Positions 26,468-34,900 of a stretch of 64,000 bases of DNA are shown piece after piece. The first letter of the stretch is position 1. Each line of letters starts with the position of its first letter. The notes under the pieces are model-generated. The model was not told the origin of the DNA, searched no databases, and saw nothing but the letters and a program-made list of their open reading frames with translations. The stretch comes from JAXLWB01 sp046328715 (GTDB lineage: Bacteria > Chloroflexota > Anaerolineae > Caldilineales > Caldilineaceae), in NCBI GenBank assembly GCA_046328715.1, contig JAXLWB010000025.1, positions 1 to 64,000 of the forward strand, in the 5' to 3' direction. A program made the position numbers and the translations under genes.

Positions 26468-27226
26468 CTAACTCAAATTCTTTTCCAAAAATGCAAAAAC
26501 CTTCTTCCAGCCATCTACCGCTTGCTCGACGCGGTAGGCGTTGACATGGTAATAGAAAAATCCATGACCAGCGTTGGGGTACATGTGAAATTCATAGTTT
26601 TTGTTGTACTTTTTCAGTTCAGCTTCGTGGATCGCCACTTGTTCGGGAGTGGGAAACTTGTCCTCTTCGCCAAAGAGACCCAAAATCGGGCAGGAGAGGT
26701 CTTTGGTGTAATCGACCGGTGAGACAGGTTGGTTCGGCGTCAATTCAGAAGGAGCCATCACCACCCGTCCACCCCACAAATCGCAGACGGCATCAAAGCC
26801 TGGAGCGCGGCAGGCAGCCAGATAAGCATGGCGTCCGCCAGAGCAGGTGCCAAAGATGCCGACTTTGCCGTTGCAATATGGCAAAGAGCGGACATAATCA
26901 CGGGCTCCAGCCAGATCGGCTACGACCTGATCGTCCGCCACGCCGCCACCAGCGCGCACTTTGGCAGTTACGTCATCGACTGCACCGTGGCCTGCCCGGA
27001 AATAAAGATTGGGCGAAATGGCGATGTAGCCGTGATGGGCCATCTTGCGCGTCGCCTCGCGATACCACTCATCCCAGCCCGGCATATGATGCACCATCAC
27101 CACCGCCGGGAAGGGTCCTGTGCCCAGGGGACGAGCCATATAAGCGTTGATCACGTCGCCATTGGCTCCATGATGGGTGATCGTTTCCGCGATCATGCCT
27201 TCGTACATGTTTGTTTCGTATTTCAT
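26468..27226 (-). CDS. Dienelactone hydrolase family protein
   Basis: This 252-residue alpha/beta hydrolase has the Cys-Asp-His triad of dienelactone hydrolases: Cys128 in GTCSGG, Asp189 in FGEEDKF and His221 in NAGHGF. The ATG at 27,226 is preceded by GGAGAGG, which fixes the start. The substrate could be a lactone or ester. It is followed by the DUF6295-like gene after a 94-base spacer rich in AGATT/AATCT words. Confidence 0.9.
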   Translation of the reverse strand: MKYETNMYEGMIAETITHHGANGDVINAYMARPLGTGPFPAVVMVHHMPGWDEWYREATRKMAHHGYIAISPNLYFRAGHGAVDDVTAKVRAGGGVADDQVVADLAGARDYVRSLPYCNGKVGIFGTCSGGRHAYLAACRAPGFDAVCDLWGGRVVMAPSELTPNQPVSPVDYTKDLSCPILGLFGEEDKFPTPEQVAIHEAELKKYNKNYEFHMYPNAGHGFFYYHVNAYRVEQAVDGWKKVFAFLEKNLS

Positions 27227-27247
27227 TGGTTCCTCTCCTGTGGGATT

Positions 27248-27561
27248 GGATCGGTACGCAGATGACGCAGTTGGTGCGGGTTTTTGCAGATTATTGAGAC
27301 TCCAAACCACCCCACCCTGACCCTCCCCTGCTAAGGGAGGGAACTGTCAAGGGAACGATTGAGTTTGGTGAACAAAAGAGAGAACTTAATCGGTTCCTGC
27401 ACGGTCCCCTTCCCACGGTTGGCTTCGACGTGAGCGACTCGACTGAGCTCGCCGAAGTCTCAGCCGAACGGGAGGTTTAGGGTTGGGTTGGAGTTACAGA
27501 GCCTTATCGTTTTTTATCCGCATTGATCCTAATCATTTCCGCTCAATCGGCGTACCGATCC
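27248..27561. repeat. Nested repeat block filling the dienelactone hydrolase-pgm gap
   Basis: GGATCGGTACGC (27,248-27,259) is the exact reverse complement of 27,550-27,561 and bounds the block. Inside, 27,309-27,491 is a second copy of the element at 35,607-35,740. That copy is interrupted at about 27,421-27,469 by a CTTCGAC...CGAAG palindrome like the one at the window start. Three repeat families thus appear stacked in one 340-base gene-free stretch. Confidence 0.75.
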
Positions 27562-27566
27562 ATCGT

Positions 27567-29219
27567 TTATAGCCCCGCTACACGAAAGGCATCTGCCACG
27601 ATGGCTTGCGCTTCTTGTTGAAGCTGTTTTAGATGACCTTCGCCTTTGAAACTTTCTGCGTAAATCTTGTAGACATCTTCTGTACCCGAGGGGCGTGCGG
27701 CAAACCAACCGTTATCGGTGACGACCTTCAAGCCGCCGATTGGTTCGTTGTTGCCTGGGGCACGGGTTAGGCGAGCAATAATGGGATCGCCCGCCAGCGT
27801 GGTGGCCTCGACCATCTCGGGTGACAAGTTACTCAGTGCCTTCTTTTGAGCAGCGTTGGCAGGTGCATCCATCCGTTCGTAAACGGCGGCACCAAATTCG
27901 GCTTCAAGCGCTTGATAATGTTTGCCTGGATCTGTGCCAGTGGTGGCCAAAATTTCGGCAGCCAACAAATCAAGAATGAAGCCATCCTTGTCCGTCGACC
28001 AGACCGTGCCATCTTTGCGCAGGAACGAGGCCCCAGCGCTTTCTTCACCGCCAAAGCCAAACAAGCCGTCGAGCAGGCCATCGACGAAATACTTGAAACC
28101 GACCGGCACTTCGACCAATTTGCGTCCCAGCTTCTTGGCCACGCGGTCGATCATCGAACTGGAAACCAGCGTCTTGCCAATCGCAACGTCCTGGCCCCAT
28201 TGTGGACGATGGGTGAAAAGGTGTTGAATCGCCACCGCCAGATAGTGATTGGGGTTCATCAAGCCTACGCTCCGGGTGACAATACCGTGGCGGTCATAGT
28301 CAGGATCATTACCGACGGCGATGTCGAATTGATCCTTGAGGCCGATCAAGCTGGCCATCGCATAGGGTGAGGAGCAATCCATGCGGATTTTGCCATCGTG
28401 ATCGACGGTCATAAACGAGAAAGTCGGATCGATCACCGGATTGACCACATCGATATCGAGTCCATAGCGTTCGGCAATCGGCTTCCAATAAGCGATTCCA
28501 GAGCCGCCTAAGGGCTCCACACCAATTTTGAGCTTGGTCTTGGCAACCGCCGCCAGATCGACAACATGCTCCAGGTCATTGACATAACCACTGACATAGT
28601 CGTGATGGTGGGTGGTTGCAGCCTTGAGCGCTTCCTCCAACGAAACGCGCTTGACGTCCTTGAGACCATCGCTAATGATGGCATTCGCTCGATCCTGGAT
28701 CTTCTTGGTGGTGCCAGTATCTGCTGGTCCTGCCGAAGGTGGATTGTACTTGAAGCCACCGTCATTGGGTGGGTTATGCGACGGGGTGATAACCACACCA
28801 TCGGACAGACCAGAGGTGCGGCCTTTGTTGTAGGTAAGAATGGCGTGGGAAATGACCGGCGTTGGTGTGTAGCCCAGATCCTTTTGGATCACGGTCTCCA
28901 CCCCATTAGCGGCGAAGACTTGTAATGCACTGTACATGGCCGGTTCGGACAGGGCATGGGTATCCATGCCCACGTAGAGCGGCCCGGTAATGCCTTGCTC
29001 CACGCGCAATTCGCAGATCGCCTGGCTGATAGCCCAGATGTGATGCTCGTTGAAATTGCCCTTCGGCGACGTGCCACGGTGACCAGAAGTGCCAAAGGCA
29101 ACACGTTGTGCAGGGTTCGCCGGATCGGGTTGGATGGTGTAATAGGCAGATATGAGACGTGGAATGTTCGTTAATAGCTCGCGAGGGGCGACTTTGCCCG
29201 CCAATTTGTTTGCGCTCAT
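27567..29219 (-). CDS. pgm: Phosphoglucomutase (alpha-D-glucose 1,6-bisphosphate dependent)
   Basis: This 550-residue enzyme interconverts glucose 1-phosphate and glucose 6-phosphate. The phosphoserine loop is ITPSHNPP near residue 146, followed by metal-binding and sugar-binding segments (GNDPDYDRHG, GGEESAGAS) and the phosphate-binding ARPSGTEDVYK close to the C terminus. Length and order fit the Pgm group well. It is transcribed alone, with repeats on both sides. Confidence 0.95.
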   Translation of the reverse strand: MSANKLAGKVAPRELLTNIPRLISAYYTIQPDPANPAQRVAFGTSGHRGTSPKGNFNEHHIWAISQAICELRVEQGITGPLYVGMDTHALSEPAMYSALQVFAANGVETVIQKDLGYTPTPVISHAILTYNKGRTSGLSDGVVITPSHNPPNDGGFKYNPPSAGPADTGTTKKIQDRANAIISDGLKDVKRVSLEEALKAATTHHHDYVSGYVNDLEHVVDLAAVAKTKLKIGVEPLGGSGIAYWKPIAERYGLDIDVVNPVIDPTFSFMTVDHDGKIRMDCSSPYAMASLIGLKDQFDIAVGNDPDYDRHGIVTRSVGLMNPNHYLAVAIQHLFTHRPQWGQDVAIGKTLVSSSMIDRVAKKLGRKLVEVPVGFKYFVDGLLDGLFGFGGEESAGASFLRKDGTVWSTDKDGFILDLLAAEILATTGTDPGKHYQALEAEFGAAVYERMDAPANAAQKKALSNLSPEMVEATTLAGDPIIARLTRAPGNNEPIGGLKVVTDNGWFAARPSGTEDVYKIYAESFKGEGHLKQLQQEAQAIVADAFRVAGL

Positions 29220-29361
29220 AGGAAGCTCCTTGGCATTGTGGATTGATTGCTACATCTCATCACAAGATAAGCATGTTGTCAAACAGAACAGTGAATGCTT
29301 ACCAATCAAACAGAAATGACACGGACTGATGACCGTTACAATCCACGTAGCGGATAAAGCT

Positions 29362-29420
29362 TCAGAGCCCCGCACGTTAGTAAGGGGACGGCTTTCCCTT
29401 ACTAACGTGCGGGGCTCTGA
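29362..29420. repeat. 25-bp-arm perfect palindrome, family A copy 2
   Basis: Arms 29,362-29,386 and 29,396-29,420 are perfect reverse complements around a nine-base loop. Compared with copy 1 at 10,030-10,089, a C-G pair in the arm has changed to T-A on both sides (GTCAG to GTTAG, CTGAC to CTAAC). The pairing is therefore kept while the sequence drifts. Confidence 0.9.
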
Positions 29421-29464
29421 AAATTTACCCTATCAAGTGATGCACTGGCATAGAAACCTCCAGT

Positions 29465-29493
29465 TTGCTGTTAGTAGCACCCAATGCTACAAT
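29465..29493 (+). promoter_or_regulatory. Promoter of the ABC-F leader
   Basis: TTGCTG at 29,465-29,470 and TACAAT at 29,488-29,493 are spaced by 17 bases, a good housekeeping promoter. The untranslated RNA then holds a hairpin (GTTCTCT...AGAGAAC, about 29,500-29,526) before the leader peptide. Confidence 0.6.
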
Positions 29494-29559
29494 GACAACT
29501 GTTCTCTGAAAATAGTTGTAGAGAACCATTGTCATTTGTGCATATTGAGGACTTTACCG

Positions 29560-29628
29560 ATGAGAAACAACACTCATTTCATCCAATTGGATACTTTGGT
29601 GGGGGAGCTTCTTCAACTCGTGCGGTAA
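29560..29628 (+). CDS. Leader peptide upstream of the ABC-F gene
   Basis: A 22-codon frame MRNNTHFIQLDTLVGELL followed by QLVR starts at ATG 29,560 with GAGG nine bases before it and stops at TAA 29,628, about 20 bases before the first terminator hairpin. Short leader peptides before attenuators are usual for drug-induced ABC-F genes. Translation is inferred from the ribosome site and position only. Confidence 0.55.
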   Translation: MRNNTHFIQLDTLVGELLQLVR

Positions 29629-29648
29629 AGGCAATTCACGACCTATGT

Positions 29649-29690
29649 ACGACCACGGAGGCGACTTCGCCCCGTGGTCGTTTTGTTTTA
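29649..29690 (+). terminator. First terminator hairpin of the ABC-F leader
   Basis: ACGACCACGG at 29,649-29,658 pairs with 29,672-29,681 and is followed by TTTTGTTTT. Its 3' arm can instead pair with the 5' arm of the second hairpin (GACCACGG at 29,703-29,710), which would break both terminators. Confidence 0.8.
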
Positions 29691-29698
29691 TAGCAGGG

Positions 29699-29735
29699 AA
29701 AAGACCACGGATAAGTTTGCCGTGGTCTTTTTATT
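29699..29735 (+). terminator. Second terminator hairpin of the ABC-F leader
   Basis: AAAAGACCACGG at 29,699-29,710 pairs perfectly with 29,720-29,731, followed by TTTTTATT. The stem shares the GACCACGG core with the first hairpin. The remaining 120 bases before the gene hold no other clear signal except its ribosome site. Confidence 0.8.
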
Positions 29736-29855
29736 CTTGGAGTCAATCACAGCATGTAATTCTCGACCATTCGAAAACAGAGAGTGCAATTTACGGACAA
29801 CATACTTGCAACTTGCCACCTGCAACTTACTTCATCCTTTGCTTGGAGGACTCCA

Positions 29856-31496
29856 TTGCTTTTAACAATTAACAAAATTTCAAAATCATACGGCATCAAT
29901 CAGGTGCTCAACCAAGTCTCTTTTCTGGTGTCGCCTGGGCAGAAAGTGGGATTGGTGGGCGCCAATGGCGTGGGCAAATCAACCCTGCTCAAGATCATCG
30001 TGGGCGAAGTCGAAGCAGACGGTGGCTCGCTCAGTATTGCGCCGCACCGATCGATTGGCTATCTGCCACAAGTGCTCGCCAGTGGCGCAGAGCAGACGGT
30101 GGCCGAGATGATCGATACAACGCTTAGCCATATTACGACATTGGAACGTCGCATGCGTGCCATTGAAAGCGCCATGCAACAGCCACAGGACAATCTCACT
30201 CAACTGCTTGCGGAGTACAGTGAGATCAGCGAGGAATTCGAGCGGCGCGGCGGCTACGATCTGGCATATCGGGTGGACACAGTTTGTGCCGGCCTGGGCG
30301 TTGACCAGATCGAACGTACACGCCGGATGGCGACCTTGTCGGGCGGTGAGAAGACTCGTATCGGCTTAGCACTTATGCTCCTGCGTAATGACGATTTGCT
30401 GCTGCTCGACGAGCCGACCAACCATCTTGACTTTGCGGCAATGGAATGGCTGGAAGGCTATCTGCACAGCTTTGATGGTGGGGTGCTGGTCGTCTCGCAC
30501 GATCGCCAATTTCTCAACCAAACGGTTGATACGATTGTTGAAATTGACGAGTATAACCGAGAGGCCAAGATCTATTCTGGCGACTACGACTTCTACGCCG
30601 CGGCCAAGGCGTTAGAACGAGAAAAGTGGCTCATCGAATACGAAGCGCAACAAGAGGAGATCCGAGCGTTACGCCATGCGATCAAGGTGCAGGCACGCCA
30701 GGTTGCCCACAATCGCCCCCCTAGCGACGGCGATAAACTGGCCTACAATGCCAAAGGCAGCAACGTCCAGGCTCAAATCTCGCACAATGTGCGCAGTGCT
30801 GAAGAGAAGCTGCGCCGTATCGAAACGGATCCAATTCCCAAACCGCCCAAGCCACTGGCCATCAACCCGGAGTTTAACCCGCAACAGTTGGTCAATCGCA
30901 CGCCAATAGTGCTCTCGCAAATTCACAAAGCCTATGGCGAACAGACGGTACTGGATGGCATCGATTGTGCTGTCTATGCCAACAGCCGCATTGTCATCAT
31001 CGGGCCGAACGGTGCGGGCAAAAGTACACTGCTCAAGATCATGGCCGGGGTGGAACAGGCAGATAGCGGGGATCGTTTTGTCGCCGCCACGGTCGTGATT
31101 GGCCATCTTGACCAGGAACAAGAGACCTTGACCCGCAGCGGCACCCTTTTCGACGCCTATCGAGAAGGACGTGTGGGAGAGTGGGAAGAGTTGAAGACGG
31201 AGTTGCTGAGCTACGGCCTTTTTACCTGGCCCGACCTACTCAAGCCAGTGGCAGCGCTCAGCGTAGGACAGAAGCGCAAATTGCAGATCGCCCAACTTAT
31301 GGCGCGCAAAGCCAATCTACTGCTGCTCGACGAGCCAACCAACCACATCAGCCTAGACGTGTTGGAGGAGTTTGAAGCGGCACTGCTCAACTTTCCCGGA
31401 CCGGTGGTCGCCGTGTCACACGATCGGCGCTTTATTCAGCGCTTTGCCAAGGAAGTTTGGGAGGTGCAGGATGGGAAACTGAGTACCCCACCCTAG
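29856..31496 (+). CDS. ABC-F family ATP-binding protein
   Basis: This 546-residue protein has two ABC ATPase domains and no membrane part, as in ribosome-acting ABC-F proteins. Walker A motifs are GANGVGKST (about residue 34) and GPNGAGKST (about 383). The signatures are LSGGEKTR and a degenerate LSVGQKRK, and Walker B is LLLLDEPTNHLD and LLLLDEPTNHIS. Two long charged helices form the linker between residues 240 and 330. The TTG at 29,856 is the start, with GGAGG six bases before it. The leader suggests control by ribosome stalling, so drug protection is possible. Confidence 0.92.
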   Translation: MLLTINKISKSYGINQVLNQVSFLVSPGQKVGLVGANGVGKSTLLKIIVGEVEADGGSLSIAPHRSIGYLPQVLASGAEQTVAEMIDTTLSHITTLERRMRAIESAMQQPQDNLTQLLAEYSEISEEFERRGGYDLAYRVDTVCAGLGVDQIERTRRMATLSGGEKTRIGLALMLLRNDDLLLLDEPTNHLDFAAMEWLEGYLHSFDGGVLVVSHDRQFLNQTVDTIVEIDEYNREAKIYSGDYDFYAAAKALEREKWLIEYEAQQEEIRALRHAIKVQARQVAHNRPPSDGDKLAYNAKGSNVQAQISHNVRSAEEKLRRIETDPIPKPPKPLAINPEFNPQQLVNRTPIVLSQIHKAYGEQTVLDGIDCAVYANSRIVIIGPNGAGKSTLLKIMAGVEQADSGDRFVAATVVIGHLDQEQETLTRSGTLFDAYREGRVGEWEELKTELLSYGLFTWPDLLKPVAALSVGQKRKLQIAQLMARKANLLLLDEPTNHISLDVLEEFEAALLNFPGPVVAVSHDRRFIQRFAKEVWEVQDGKLSTPP

Positions 31497-31530
31497 CCCT
31501 CACCAGGGTTGGTGAGAGCTAGGGTGGGGT
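31485..31530. repeat. 20-bp-arm palindrome overlapping the ABC-F stop codon
   Basis: ACCCCACCCTAGCCCTCACC (31,485-31,504) pairs with 31,511-31,530 with one mismatch. The TAG stop of the ABC-F gene (31,494-31,496) lies within the left arm. The arm ends resemble those of the element at 35,607-35,740. It may act as a terminator for this gene. Confidence 0.8.
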
Positions 31531-31604
31531 TATACTCATAACTTCACCCACATTTCATCCATTAGTACCTTTAGCACAAAATCCTTGAACAAACCTCAAA
31601 AAAA

Positions 31605-31671
31605 TTTCTCGCAAAGACGCAAAGCCCGCAGAGGTTTTCTTTGCGCTCTCTGCGCCTTTGCGAGAGACGTT
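31605..31671. repeat. Dispersed CTCGCAAAGACGCAAAG-type palindrome, copy 2
   Basis: TTTCTCGCAAAGACGCAAAG (31,605-31,624) is nearly matched in reverse by CTCTGCGCCTTTGCGAGA near 31,651-31,668. The left arm equals 1015-996 at 19 of 20 bases. Confidence 0.65.
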
Positions 31672-31696
31672 TGGTTCTGGCTTGCCCAGGTTTAGG

Positions 31697-32608
31697 CTAC
31701 AGGACCACTCCAATAGCCAGAAGCAAACTAAACACCAAACTCAAGCGCGCCGTTCCCGCCAGCACTGGGTTGAGCGGACGTCCTTCAAGTGTAAAAACGC
31801 TACGAACCAGTGGAACGGCGAGCAAGAGCGAAAGCCACGGTAGCATCACCCAGAACCCATGTCCACGCACCAACCAGAGAAGCAGTGGAGCCAGATAGGC
31901 GACGACCACCAGCGTCAGGTATTCTATCCGTGCGCCAGCCCGCCCCAGCATGACCGCCAGGGTACGTTTGTTGGCTTTGCGATCTGTATCAATGTCGCGC
32001 AGATTATTGACAACCAGAATTGCCGTGATCAATGCGCCCACAGGGATGGCCGCCAGCCAGACATCGGTCGTCAAACTGCGGGTCTGCACAAAATAGGTTC
32101 CACAAACAGCCCCCAATCCAAAGAAAATGAAGCAGAAGAGATCGCCGAGTCCGTAATAGCCAAAGGGAAAGGGGCCACCCGTGTAAGCGATTGCTGCTAA
32201 GATCGAAGCCACGCCCAACGCCAGAATCGGCCAGCCGCCCGCGTAGATCAGGTACAACCCAATCAGCGCCGCCAAACCGAAAACTACGATCATGCCGCCG
32301 CGCATTTCACCCGGTGTCAACAGTCCGGCAGCAGTGGCACGCGTGGGGCCTAGCCGTTCGTGTGTATCGGCCCCTTTGAAAAAGTCGGAATAATCATTGG
32401 CAAAGTTGCTGCCAATTTGGATCAGCAAGGCACCAAGCAACGCGCCTAAGGCTGGCAACAGTGCAAAGCGACCGTCAGCAGCGGCCAAAGCTGCACCGAC
32501 AAAGACAGGGCCAACCGCCGCCGGCAGGGTTTTGGGACGAGAAGCCATCACCCAAGATTGAACCTTGGTGGGTTGAGAGTTGACTGGATTGGATAGCTGT
32601 TTTGTCAT
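31697..32608 (-). CDS. menA: 1,4-dihydroxy-2-naphthoate polyprenyltransferase MenA
   Basis: This 303-residue UbiA-superfamily membrane enzyme attaches the isoprenoid tail in menaquinone synthesis. The first Asp-rich motif is NFANDYSDFFKGAD near residue 70 and the second is NNLRDIDTDRKANK near residue 210, with about eight hydrophobic helices. MASRPKTLPAAVGP at the N terminus is typical of MenA. Menaquinone use fits the anaerobic formate chemistry elsewhere in the window. No other men gene is nearby. Confidence 0.92.
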   Translation of the reverse strand: MTKQLSNPVNSQPTKVQSWVMASRPKTLPAAVGPVFVGAALAAADGRFALLPALGALLGALLIQIGSNFANDYSDFFKGADTHERLGPTRATAAGLLTPGEMRGGMIVVFGLAALIGLYLIYAGGWPILALGVASILAAIAYTGGPFPFGYYGLGDLFCFIFFGLGAVCGTYFVQTRSLTTDVWLAAIPVGALITAILVVNNLRDIDTDRKANKRTLAVMLGRAGARIEYLTLVVVAYLAPLLLWLVRGHGFWVMLPWLSLLLAVPLVRSVFTLEGRPLNPVLAGTARLSLVFSLLLAIGVVL

Positions 32609-32626
32609 GGTAGGGATGTTATTGGT

Positions 32627-32680
32627 GAGATTGAGGGATTAAGAGATTATGGCAGCATAATCACCTAATCTCTCAATCTC
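32627..32680. repeat. 15-bp-arm AGATT-type palindrome
   Basis: GAGATTGAGGGATTA (32,627-32,641) pairs with 32,666-32,680 with one mismatch. It lies just upstream of menA on its transcript side and belongs with the repeats at 22,208 and 26,400. Confidence 0.6.
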
Positions 32681-32690
32681 CGAATTAGAA

Positions 32691-32762
32691 CTTACGCAAA
32701 ACAACGAAAATAGCAAGATTTCTCCTCGGAAAAGCTCTCGTCGAAATGACATCTTGCGTAGG
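32691..32762. repeat. CTTACGCAA-type palindromic element, copy 2
   Basis: CTTACGCAA at 32,691 and TTGCGTAGG at 32,754 form its ends and are like those of 3324-3441. Its middle (TCCTCGGAAAAGCTCTCG) resembles the CGCTCGGAAAAGCCCTCGCTC repeats at 42,793 and 45,293. Confidence 0.6.
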
Positions 32763-32792
32763 TCCTGCTAGTCTCAAATACGGTTATTGATT

Positions 32793-33704
32793 TCAACTAG
32801 ACTGCTTAGCCGTCATCTCTGCAAATGGTTTGACCGCTTCGTCAAAGATCTTCTTGCGTTCTGGGGCCGTAGCAAGCTTCGACTCTGCGAGCACGACTTG
32901 GATCAACTGCTCATTGCCAGAGCCAAGCATGATTACCGCTAGATAGCGCAGGGCATCTAGGTTACGCCCTTCATGCAGGTAGCGTTGCAACAGCTCAAGC
33001 TTCTGCACGCCCATACGATGGTTCAACAACAGTTCAAACAGCCCAACCAGGATAATGCCCGAAGGAGTTTCTCCAAAGCGCGCCACCAATCCTTCAAGCA
33101 GTTGCAGCGGAATGTTGGTTAGGTTGCGCAGCGCTTCGGCAGCCACTTCGGCTTGGAGCTGGTCAAACGGACGAGTGACATAGCCATAGATCGGCAACGG
33201 CTCACTGAAGGCCGCCAATACGCGGATCGCGGCCAAGGCTGGCTCGCCCGACATCGGGTCATTGTGTTCATCGACCAGTAGCCGGGCGGCATGGTAGGCG
33301 GCCAACAGTTCATCCAGTTCGCCGATGGCATGAAGCGCTGCCGCACGCAGTAGCGCCCCCTCTTCCTTGCGATCTGGCGGTGGAAAGACATAGGTTGTCA
33401 CCGCTCGTTGCAGCAAGGGCAGATCGGCAGGTTGGACCACACTCCGCAACGCACGCAGAATCGCCGCACGAAGGTTCGCAGATGGATCACGCTTTTCGCC
33501 ATTCTCCTCGAAATGCTGATAAAGTTCGATCAGCCCTGAGCGTGCGGAATCAACGGGCGTCTTCTGCAAGACAGGCAGCACCGCCAACAATACTTCCATA
33601 CCGTTGCGGCGGTCTAGGAGCGTGGCCGCCAGCTCGGCTTGGGCTTGCGGATGGCTACTCAAGCTGCGCAGACGCAACAAGGTAGACTGTTTATTGATCG
33701 CCAT
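32793..33704 (-). CDS. HEAT-like alpha-helical repeat protein
   Basis: This 303-residue protein is almost wholly helical. It has about six pairs of helices like HEAT repeats, such as LRAAILRALRSV, LRAAALHAIGEL and VAAEALRNLTNI. No catalytic motif is seen, so it is likely a binding scaffold. It starts two bases after the stop codon of the LysA-like gene and is surely coexpressed. I do not recognise a specific family. Confidence 0.65.
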   Translation of the reverse strand: MAINKQSTLLRLRSLSSHPQAQAELAATLLDRRNGMEVLLAVLPVLQKTPVDSARSGLIELYQHFEENGEKRDPSANLRAAILRALRSVVQPADLPLLQRAVTTYVFPPPDRKEEGALLRAAALHAIGELDELLAAYHAARLLVDEHNDPMSGEPALAAIRVLAAFSEPLPIYGYVTRPFDQLQAEVAAEALRNLTNIPLQLLEGLVARFGETPSGIILVGLFELLLNHRMGVQKLELLQRYLHEGRNLDALRYLAVIMLGSGNEQLIQVVLAESKLATAPERKKIFDEAVKPFAEMTAKQSS

Positions 33705-33706
33705 GA

Positions 33707-34900
33707 CTAAACTGCGATTTCCTTGTAGGTACCGCGCAAACAGTGATCACTTGCCATGCTTGATCCATAGGCTCCAGCCGGTAAAAAGGCCAGCAGATCG
33801 CCTTCATGTAGCTTTGGCATCGGAATGCGTCGTCCCCAGATGTCGATGGCCTCGTTCATGTGGCCAGCAATCGTGTAATTTTCCATCGGCTCGGCCAGCG
33901 GTGAAGCAAGACGCACCGCTTCGAAAAAGATCTCGTAGTGGGCAGGATTGACATTGACCGCAAAGCCAGCATTGACTCCGACCCAATCGATACCACGTCG
34001 CCGCTCGACTGTATTGATCTCGACTAACAGCACACCAGCCGGCGCAGAAATATACGTTCCTGGTTCACAGGCGACTGTAATGTCGAGCGGGCTGAAATGT
34101 TTGGCAATCAAGTCGCTCCATGTTGCCAAGAGCAGTGGATGATCGCCGAAGCGATAGCGCCCACCCAAGCCGCCGCCCACATTGATCTGCTTCAGCTCTG
34201 GGATCATGGCTGCAATCTCGGCCAAGCGTCGGAAGCAGACGTCGACTTGTGGCGCCGACTGTTCAGGCAATCCCCAACCAATGTGCATATGAATAGTATC
34301 CACATTCAACCCGGCGGCTCCTGCAAGACGAATCGCAGCCTCCGCTTCGTCGATGTCAAATCCGAACTTTGCGTTGGCATAGAGCAAACGTGGCGTATCG
34401 CCATAGCTTGTCCCAGTGCCTGGGTTAAAGCGCAACCCCACCGAAGTTCCTGACTTTACCCGCTGCCCATAACGGCGCAATGCAGAATAGCTATCGAGTG
34501 TAACATGAACTGCCGAACGAGCCAGAAAGTCGAGGTCGGCGTTCGAGAGCATCCCTGCGTTAAAAGAAAGCTCTTCGGGTCGAAAACCATGCGAAAGAGC
34601 GAGTTGTACTTCACGTGGCGAACAACAATCGATCCCAACATTGCCTAGAGCACGCACGGTTTCCAACACACTCGTATGGCGATTGGACTTCATTGCATAA
34701 TAGATTTTGTAGTTTTGAACCGCCTGGCTCAAGTGTTCCTGCATGCGCAGCAGCCGTTTCCGAATTGTCGCTCGACTATAAACATACAGTGGCGTACCAT
34801 ATTCATGGGCCAACAAGGCTAGCGAGTGACCATCCATCTCTAAATCATGTTCATGTGCAACCAAATTCTCATGCTGCCACCAGGGTTCCATTTTCTCCAT
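33707..34900 (-). CDS. LysA-like PLP-dependent decarboxylase, atypical active site
   Basis: This roughly 397-residue protein has the alanine-racemase-like barrel of group IV PLP decarboxylases, with the PLP lysine at Lys71 (YYAMKSN) and the glycine loop NVGGGLGGRY. The usual CESxD near the C terminus, which reaches the substrate across the dimer, is replaced by HMNEAID. It probably decarboxylates a substrate other than meso-diaminopimelate, or is a related lyase. A canonical lysA occurs at 45,569. The ATG at 34,900 is chosen by a close GGGAG; an in-frame start at 35,017 is possible. Confidence 0.8.
   Translation of the reverse strand: MEKMEPWWQHENLVAHEHDLEMDGHSLALLAHEYGTPLYVYSRATIRKRLLRMQEHLSQAVQNYKIYYAMKSNRHTSVLETVRALGNVGIDCCSPREVQLALSHGFRPEELSFNAGMLSNADLDFLARSAVHVTLDSYSALRRYGQRVKSGTSVGLRFNPGTGTSYGDTPRLLYANAKFGFDIDEAEAAIRLAGAAGLNVDTIHMHIGWGLPEQSAPQVDVCFRRLAEIAAMIPELKQINVGGGLGGRYRFGDHPLLLATWSDLIAKHFSPLDITVACEPGTYISAPAGVLLVEINTVERRRGIDWVGVNAGFAVNVNPAHYEIFFEAVRLASPLAEPMENYTIAGHMNEAIDIWGRRIPMPKLHEGDLLAFLPAGAYGSSMASDHCLRGTYKEIAV

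Noticed and set aside
29329..29628. A 99-codon frame reading through the family A palindrome into the leader region
   Set aside because: It includes the palindrome and the promoter; only its last part has a ribosome site, and this is reported as the leader peptide.
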